From Limonium bicolor (Eukaryota; Streptophyta; Magnoliopsida; Caryophyllales; Plumbaginaceae), in assembly GCA_023374045.1 (NCBI GenBank), contig CM041781.1, positions 139,058,982-139,122,981 on the forward strand: a stretch of DNA of 64,000 nucleotides, written 5' to 3'. Below are positions 58,135 to 64,000 of this stretch, one piece after another; within the stretch, counting starts at the first letter, position 1, and each line of letters starts with the position of its first letter. A program made the position numbers and the translations under genes. The notes beneath the pieces were generated by a model. It did not search any database, was not told the DNA's origin, and saw only the letters and a list, made by a program, of their open reading frames with translations.

Positions 58135-59455
58135 CACTAGTAGAAAAAATACTTTTAACCACGGTTATTTTGCCTATATACCAAGGTTAGGAACCGTGGT
58201 TTATGCTCGTGTCGTATATTTACAAATAGCAAAAAACGACGGTTCATAACCGTCGTTTAAAGTAAGCGAAAATACCACAGTTGCTCGAAACCGTCGTTTA
58301 AGACCCCTTCTCCCGCGAATATTCATTGACTTTATACCACGGTTAGGAGTCTGAACCGTGGTATAAAGTGCATTATAAATGACGGTTTTACTTAAAACCG
58401 TGGTATAAAATGTATACAAATCAAGAATAAACCATGGTTATAAATAAAACCGTGGTTTATAGTCTGTGAACTTTTTTCCAGTTCGTCGGCGATTTGGCGC
58501 TGCCTTCAATGGTAACTCAACAGAGAGCGTAGACAAGAAGAATGAAGAGGCCAGAACATGTATGTTCCTTGTTTGTGTATTAGTGTTGCTAAATAAGTCG
58601 CATTATGTTCCTTATTTGTCGGTAGGTTTCAAAATTACCGTGAAAGAGAATGAGAGAGGGCGGAGCTGTTCACCAGTTAGGGTTGCAAAAAATTACAGAA
58701 GAAGAAGCGCAGAGCATACGTTCCTTGTTTGCTAGTGTGGGTTGCAAAAATTACCGTGAAAAACAAGAGGCGCGAGCATGTCATTGTTCGCCGGTTAGGT
58801 TTGCAAAAATTATAGTGAAGAGGCGCAGACATGTCCTTGTTCGCCGGTTAGGTTTGCAAAAATTACAGTGAAGAGGCGCAACATGTTCCTTGTTTTCCAA
58901 TATGGCGAAGAGCATGTTCTCCGGGGGTTGCAAAAATTACCGCGAGTTGAAGAAGAAGAAGAGAAGAGTTGAAGAGCATATTCCTTGTTCGACAATGTTG
59001 GTTGTAACACAGTGAGGAGAAATATATATAATAGGAGAAAGAGAAAGAGCCGCATTAATTTTCACCGAAAATTTGAATTCCCGCTTAAACTATATACCAC
59101 GGTTCTACCAAGAAACCGTCATTTAAAGTTGTTTGACCATGACTAAAAATGACGGTTGTGACAAAACCGTGGTTTAAAATACAACGCGTCAAAATATATA
59201 TGACGGTTCCACCCAGAACCGTGGTATATAATACAACGCGTCAAACTATATATGACGGTTCCGTCAGAACCGTGGTATAAAATGCAACGCATCAAGCTAT
59301 ATACGACAGTTCTGCGTGGAACTATGGTATAAAATCTCCCACCGACACTTTTTGTGACGATTATGCTAATAACCGTGGTATAAAAGTTTTAAATGACGGT
59401 TATGAGATTAACTGTGGTTTAAAGTGCGTCATTTAAAATCTTTTTTCTACTAGTG
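58135..59455. mobile_element. Non-autonomous CACTA DNA transposon in the pol of F
   Basis: Perfect 15-bp terminal inverted repeats CACTAGTAGAAAAAA (58135-58149, inverted 59441-59455) and a 3-bp target duplication GGT (58132-58134, 59456-59458). The 1,321-bp element has no transposase. Both ends are packed with small palindromes built on AACCGTGGTATAAA and GACGGTT, and the middle (about 58640-58990) has diverged tandem copies of a GGTTTGCAAAAATTACAGTGAAG block. Joining the flanks restores the reverse transcriptase order, so it is a simple insertion. Confidence 0.92.
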
Positions 59456-60228
59456 GGTGATGATGTGGCCTTGGAATGCCACTCGATCCAACCAAAAGTC
59501 ACACTTAGACAACTTGGCGTAAAGCTACTGCTCTCTTAGAATCTGCAGGACAGATCTCATGTGTTCCTCATGCTTTTCCTCATCCTTGGAGTAGATAAGG
59601 ATATCGTCTATAAAAACTACCATGAACCGGTCTTGATATGGGTTGAAGATCCGGTTCATGAGGTCCATGAATACTGCCGGCGCATTTGTCAATCCAAAGG
59701 GCATCACCAGGAATTCAAAATGCCCATATCTAGTCCTGAAAGTAGTCTTCGGGATATCCTTCTCTGCAACACGTAGCTGGTGGTATCCCGACCTCAGGTC
59801 TATCTTGGAAAAGACTCCTACACCCTGAAGCAGATCAAAGAGGTCGTCGATTCTGGGAAAGGGATACCGGTTCTTCACAGTGATCTGATTCAACTCCCTA
59901 TAGTCTATGCACAGCCTCATGCTCCCATCCTTCTTCTTTACGAACAAGACAGGAGCTCCCCAAGGCGATACACTCAGGCGAATGTATCCCTTCTCAAGAG
60001 GTCCTCCAATTGAACCTTCAGTTCCTTCAATTCTGATGGCGCCATGAGGTATAGGGCCTTGGAGATAGGCGTTGCTCTGGGCACGAGGTCGACACTGAAC
60101 TACACCTCCCTGTCTCGCGGCATGCCAGGAATTTCATCTGGAAAGACGTCAGGGAAATCATTCACCACTCAAATCTCTTCTAATGGGCTTGGCTCTCGGC
60201 TCAGGTCCTAAACATGGAAAAGGTATGT
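59456..60228 (-). pseudogene. Reverse transcriptase N-terminal part of F
   Basis: Runs from the protease linker ([13 protein letters not shown] near 60130) through a TAG at about 60100 to an open frame 59947-59525: [35 protein letters not shown], and catalytic [11 protein letters not shown] (about 59612). A TAG follows near 59525, then KCDFWLDR and the CACTA insertion. The remainder continues at 58134. Confidence 0.85.
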
Positions 60229-60720
60229 CTACTGTCCCTTCCTCACTTGGGAGAGGATCGACATGGCTGAGACTATCTTTACTCCCGGTTTCTTCTCCAC
60301 GCCACAGTAGAAGACTCTTCGGCCCGATGGTCCTCTGAGGATGATCTTCTGCTCTTCACAATCGATCTTCCCATTATACTTTCTTAGCCAGTCCATCCCC
60401 AGGATGACGTCGAAGTTGGGGAGGATGAACTGGACCAGGTCAGTTACAAATGTTTCACCCTTAATGTCTACCCCCCCATCTTTCAATACATGATTACAAG
60501 AAATAACTCGCCCTGAGGGTATAGATACTGCTATGGTAGAAGACTTACAAGTTTCTAGACCCAGTTTCTTAACAAAGTTCTTCGAAATAAACGAGTACGA
60601 AGCTCCAGTATCAAACAAAACACGAGCAGGAGTGCCATGAACAGAGAAGGTACCTGCTAACACCTCTGCTTAAGCCTCAGCTACGACCCGACTCATAACG
60701 TTGATCCTCTCAGGAGCTCA
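60229..60720 (-). pseudogene. Aspartic protease of F
   Basis: Open from 60663 to 60229: GTFSVHGTPARVLFDTGASYSFIS with Asp-Thr-Gly at about 60606-60612, then FDVILGMDWLRKYNGKIDC. A TAA and a TGA lie upstream between it and the zinc knuckle. It would cleave the Gag-Pol precursor. There is no AlkB domain between gag and this protease, unlike D and E. Confidence 0.83.
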
Positions 60721-61852
60721 ACTGTTGTCTTGGTTCTCCTCTTGACCTCTATTGCCTCTATTTCCACCCCCACCATCACCGCGGTAGGAAGCATCCCCGC
60801 GCTGATTCTGACCCTGGTGCTTATCTCTATCCTGCCTCGAGGCTGGGAGTCTGCTAGTTTGTAGGCCCAATCTCCTCCATTCTCCCTCTGCTGAGCGCCT
60901 CCATGAGGGTTCTGGAAGCACTCAAAAGCTCTGTGGCCCTTCCTGCCACGCCGGAAGCATGCCACCAGGTTTCCTTCACAGTCTATCCTCGGGTGATCCT
61001 TGTGGCATCTCCTGCAGTGAAGTGCCTATCTCGCCCGGTCCCTCCCCTCTGAACCTGCCCCTAGGGTCTTTCATTCCTCCTCTGGTCATTCATATGGTTC
61101 CCATCGAACCTCCTCTTATCATCCGAGTTAGGTCTCCACCTCTTCTCCTGGTTGGGCCTCTGATGTTGGTCGTCTCGACTCCGGGACTCCTGCACGTCCT
61201 CCATCTTCCTCTTTTTGCCCGTCTGGACTTCCCTTCTCTTTTGCTGCACTCTATACAGGTTAGCAGCCTTTCCATAAGCATCATGGAGGGTAGGTATCGT
61301 CTGTACGCTCAAAGCCTCCTAGAGACTCCAGTTGAGTCCCCACACAAATCTCTACACCTTCGATGCCTTGTTAGGGACCATCGTCGGTGCGAACCTCGCC
61401 AGCTCTAGGAACTTGGAGTGGTACTCCTTCACACTCCCGGCCTGCTGCTTGAGCTCAAAGAACTCCAGGTATTTCTACATCCGGACATGCTCGGGGTAGA
61501 ATCACCTTCGCATGGCCTCCTTTAATGCCTCCCATCCAAAATCAAGTCCCGCCAGTAGGGCGTCCTTGTTGGCAGACCACCAAATGTCTGCCTCTCTTTT
61601 GAAGTAGTAAACAGTGGCATTGACTCTTCTATCAGCAGGCCAGTTGACTGCCTCAAAGATTTTATCGAACTCTCGCAGCCAATCCTCCAACAGTACTGGG
61701 TCCTCCTCCCCCTTGAATGCAGTCGGCTTCAGGTGGGCAATCCTCTTTGTGTAGTCTTCTGGCACATTGTCTCACTGGGCTTGGCGTGGCACAATCTGGC
61801 CCAAGTTCAAAGCAAGCTCCTGGAGTTGTCTCACTGGGTCGTTGGCTGCCAT
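60721..61852 (-). pseudogene. gag of F with zinc knuckle region
   Basis: Starts MAANDPVRQLQEL at 61852. Core: HLKPTAFKGEEDP, WLREFDKIFEAVNW, YFKREADIWW, RFAPTMVPN. A basic Arg/Asp-rich stretch follows (about 61310-61060), then CRRCHKDHPRIDC and a second knuckle damaged at its second Cys (CFRRGRKGHRAFEC). At least six in-frame stops occur, including TGA near 61770 and 61505 and TAG near 61475, 61365 and 61320. No introns are needed to connect the domains. Confidence 0.8.
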
Positions 61853-62275
61853 GATAGTGCTTCTGCTTCGACTTCTGGTGTTGTAGGAGAAATTTAATCG
61901 GTCTGCCAGTCTACTCTACTCAAGATGGACTCCTGATTATGAGTCACGAATTCAAAGGAATTTAAAATCCTATGAATATCCCCCTAAGTTCTACTACGTT
62001 CATACTACCCATTCCTTGGGTAGACAATTCAAGTATATATATAATGAGTATATGCACCATCATATAATACACAAATATGTGCAACCAGTAAATAATATTC
62101 CCTGTATGATCTTCAAGCACCACACAGAGGTGTCCAACATAACTCAGCAAAACACAATATAACATACAATTCAACATAATCTTCCCAAGCGGCTTATCCC
62201 CAAGTTTTTAATATGGTTTACTCAAGTTTTATATTATTTTGAAAACACAGGCTCCTATTCCACCTTGTATCACCC
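61853..62275 (-). other. Leader of F with degenerate primer binding site
   Basis: No gene. On the minus strand TGGAATAGGAGCC (62261-62273) sits where the initiator-Met site TGGTATCAGAGC is expected, beside the LTR end GGGTGATACA. Several mismatches fit an old element. Confidence 0.55.
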
Positions 62276-64000
62276 AGGATTTTACCTCAGAAGATAGCTT
62301 GTAAAAATATAAATCTAACAGCGCAAACGGGATCGAAAACGGACTTCAAACGAGTCCTAAAAGTGCGAAATATTGTTGGTCCGAACTTGTGTCCGGACAA
62401 AGTAAGTTCGGACACAAGCCGAGGAAAACGTACTGCAGAAAACCATCAGTCCGAACTTGTGTCCTGACTTTGATGTTTGGACACAAGTCGACAGTTAGAA
62501 AACTGGAAAGCGACAATTTCCGAACTTGTGTCTGGACTTCGAAGTTCGGACACAAGTCGAGTTTCAAACTTCGGAAAATCTCTTACGTGGTCCGAACATT
62601 GGTCCGAACTTGCAAGTTCGGATATAAGTCAAGACTTGAAAGCTGGACCCGTCCTCGCATGTTGTCCGAACGTTGACGCTCGGACAAATGTTCGGACACA
62701 GCCAAACGACGAAACCCTTTGAAATCTTTTGGGGCCTGTCCGAACATTGATGCCTAGACGGACGTTCGGATAGGTCCCTAAGTGCAATTCCCAGTGCGTA
62801 CGCAGGGACCCAGAAACATCAAAAAGCATGTATAAACCATAGGAACAGCAAGGAAAACATTTGAAGGGGTAAAGTTAAAATTAAGTACCTCGAAGTAGTG
62901 CTCAAACTCATAAGATCAACTCATAACTATTAAGAGTGTCGTTAGTGAGTACCAAAATGAATGTAACCTTAAAAACAGCAGCGGATTCAAAACATCTAGG
63001 GCATTACCGCCACACCCAACCCCCTGGGTGCTCAGGCTAATGAACTAAATAAACATCAAAAAAAATGTTAATTCAACTTACGCCGAAGCCAAAATAAACC
63101 TTCAGTGTATGAAATATTGGAAAACAACACAATAACTCCAAAACATGGTAATTCAAACATCGCCTCAATAACTCATAATTCCTAAGCTATGTTATTTCGC
63201 CGTCCCAATCCCCACACTTAGTCATCCATACCTGCGATCATAAAACATAGACAAAACAAAGAAAGGAACGCACAAATCAGAAAAATTGAGTAAAGACTAC
63301 CTCAACCTGTAAAATATGTTTTTGAGACTCATTTGCTATTTGTCAATCAGCCGAGAACGATTTAGTGAACGTTAGAGGAACTTCCAAAAGGACATCAAAA
63401 CACAGTAGGGAGCTTTCAACAGGAGATCATCTCAATACCAAATACGGGATCACCTATGGGACCCCAAACAAAAAGACAGTCACCTATGAGACCGTCAAAC
63501 ACCACCTCACCCTAAGTCCTTAAGTGTGCACACCCCCTATGAAACAGCAGTAACATAGAGTAGATCTGAGGGCTTAACTGCAAAAATGTGTCCAGCGCAA
63601 ATAATAATAATCATGGGGAGCATCTATGGGCTCTAAAACAATAGAATACAACCTGTGAAAGACTCCCAAAATCCAGAACAAAAATCCACAGCACAATCCA
63701 ATTCCTCAATTCCAAAAGGTGGGAAACAATCCCAAATTTCCAAACCATAACTGAGAGTCCACAAAAGCACAGCGAAACCTTTACCCAATCGTTTACAAAA
63801 CTTAAGTCAAACAACATTGAGCATAGAATTTACCTGATAAATCAATTCACCTCAACAGTCTATCTCCTCAGGATTAGTAGAAGCACTCGTCGGCGTAATT
63901 GGGGTCTAGATATATATAACCAATAATCAGACGCTGATAGTCATAATCGAATAAATAAATAAACTACTAAGTAGAAATACTTTACCTAGTTGAATTCCTA
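62276..64000 (-). repeat. 5' LTR of element F, part
   Basis: On the plus strand TGTATCACCC marks the LTR end; the sequence from 62519 matches 53388 onward. It contains about six imperfect palindromes of the CGAACTTGTGTCC type (62380-62770). It continues beyond the window. Confidence 0.85.

Larger units (their letters stand above)
53388..64000 (-). mobile_element. Element F: chromovirus, outermost element, continues right
   Basis: On the minus strand: 5' LTR (62276 to beyond 64000), degenerate primer site, gag, protease, reverse transcriptase (split by a CACTA element), RNase H, integrase, chromodomain, polypurine tract and 3' LTR (53388-55850, its last about 243 bp cut off by H). No AlkB domain: protease follows the zinc knuckle directly. 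Many in-frame stops, mostly TAG and TGA, mark it as old. Confidence 0.85.

Overview
The window is plant nuclear heterochromatin made almost entirely of nested LTR retrotransposons. The evidence is Ty3/gypsy gag-pol of the chromovirus (Tekay/Del-like) and Athila types, initiator-Met and TGGCGCC-type primer binding sites, LTRs of 1.5-6.2 kb, and a CACTA DNA transposon. I see no host single-copy gene. The flowering plant species cannot be named from this sequence.

Layout from outermost to innermost: F is a minus-strand chromovirus (53388-64000, continuing right). Its left LTR was hit by H, a minus-strand gypsy element (about 51148-53387). The gag of H was hit by C, a plus-strand Athila element (25960 to about 51147). 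The gag of C was hit by D, a minus-strand chromovirus (19377-25959). The last exon of D was hit by A, a plus-strand element with a 6.2-kb LTR (1-19376). The interior of A was hit by B, a 6.2-kb non-autonomous Athila-like element (4650-10844, TSD CCAAC). Separately, the 3' LTR of C was hit by E, a full-length minus-strand chromovirus (35020-49837, TSD GATAA). The pol of F was hit by a 1.3-kb CACTA element (58135-59455, TSD GGT).

The most unusual content is in D and E. Both carry an AlkB-type 2-oxoglutarate/Fe(II) dioxygenase domain, resembling plant ALKBH1, between the gag zinc knuckles and the protease. In both, gag and AlkB are split by three short GT-AG introns at the same positions and phases. 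In E the protease-polymerase frame has no ATG of its own, but begins at a possible 3' splice site that would join gag in frame. This suggests alternative splicing of gag either to AlkB or to pol (inference).

Other structural signals: a degenerate tandem array of about 195-bp period inside the giant LTR of A; a palindrome covering the primer binding site in A, D and E; duplicated polypurine tracts in A and E; covarying stem-loops after the coding region in B and C; strict 72-73 bp arrays of perfect inverted repeats in the LTR of D, with analogous palindromic arrays in the LTRs of E, C and F. Most coding regions are broken by stops or frameshifts. The disruptions in E are largely single-base indels and could partly be assembly errors.
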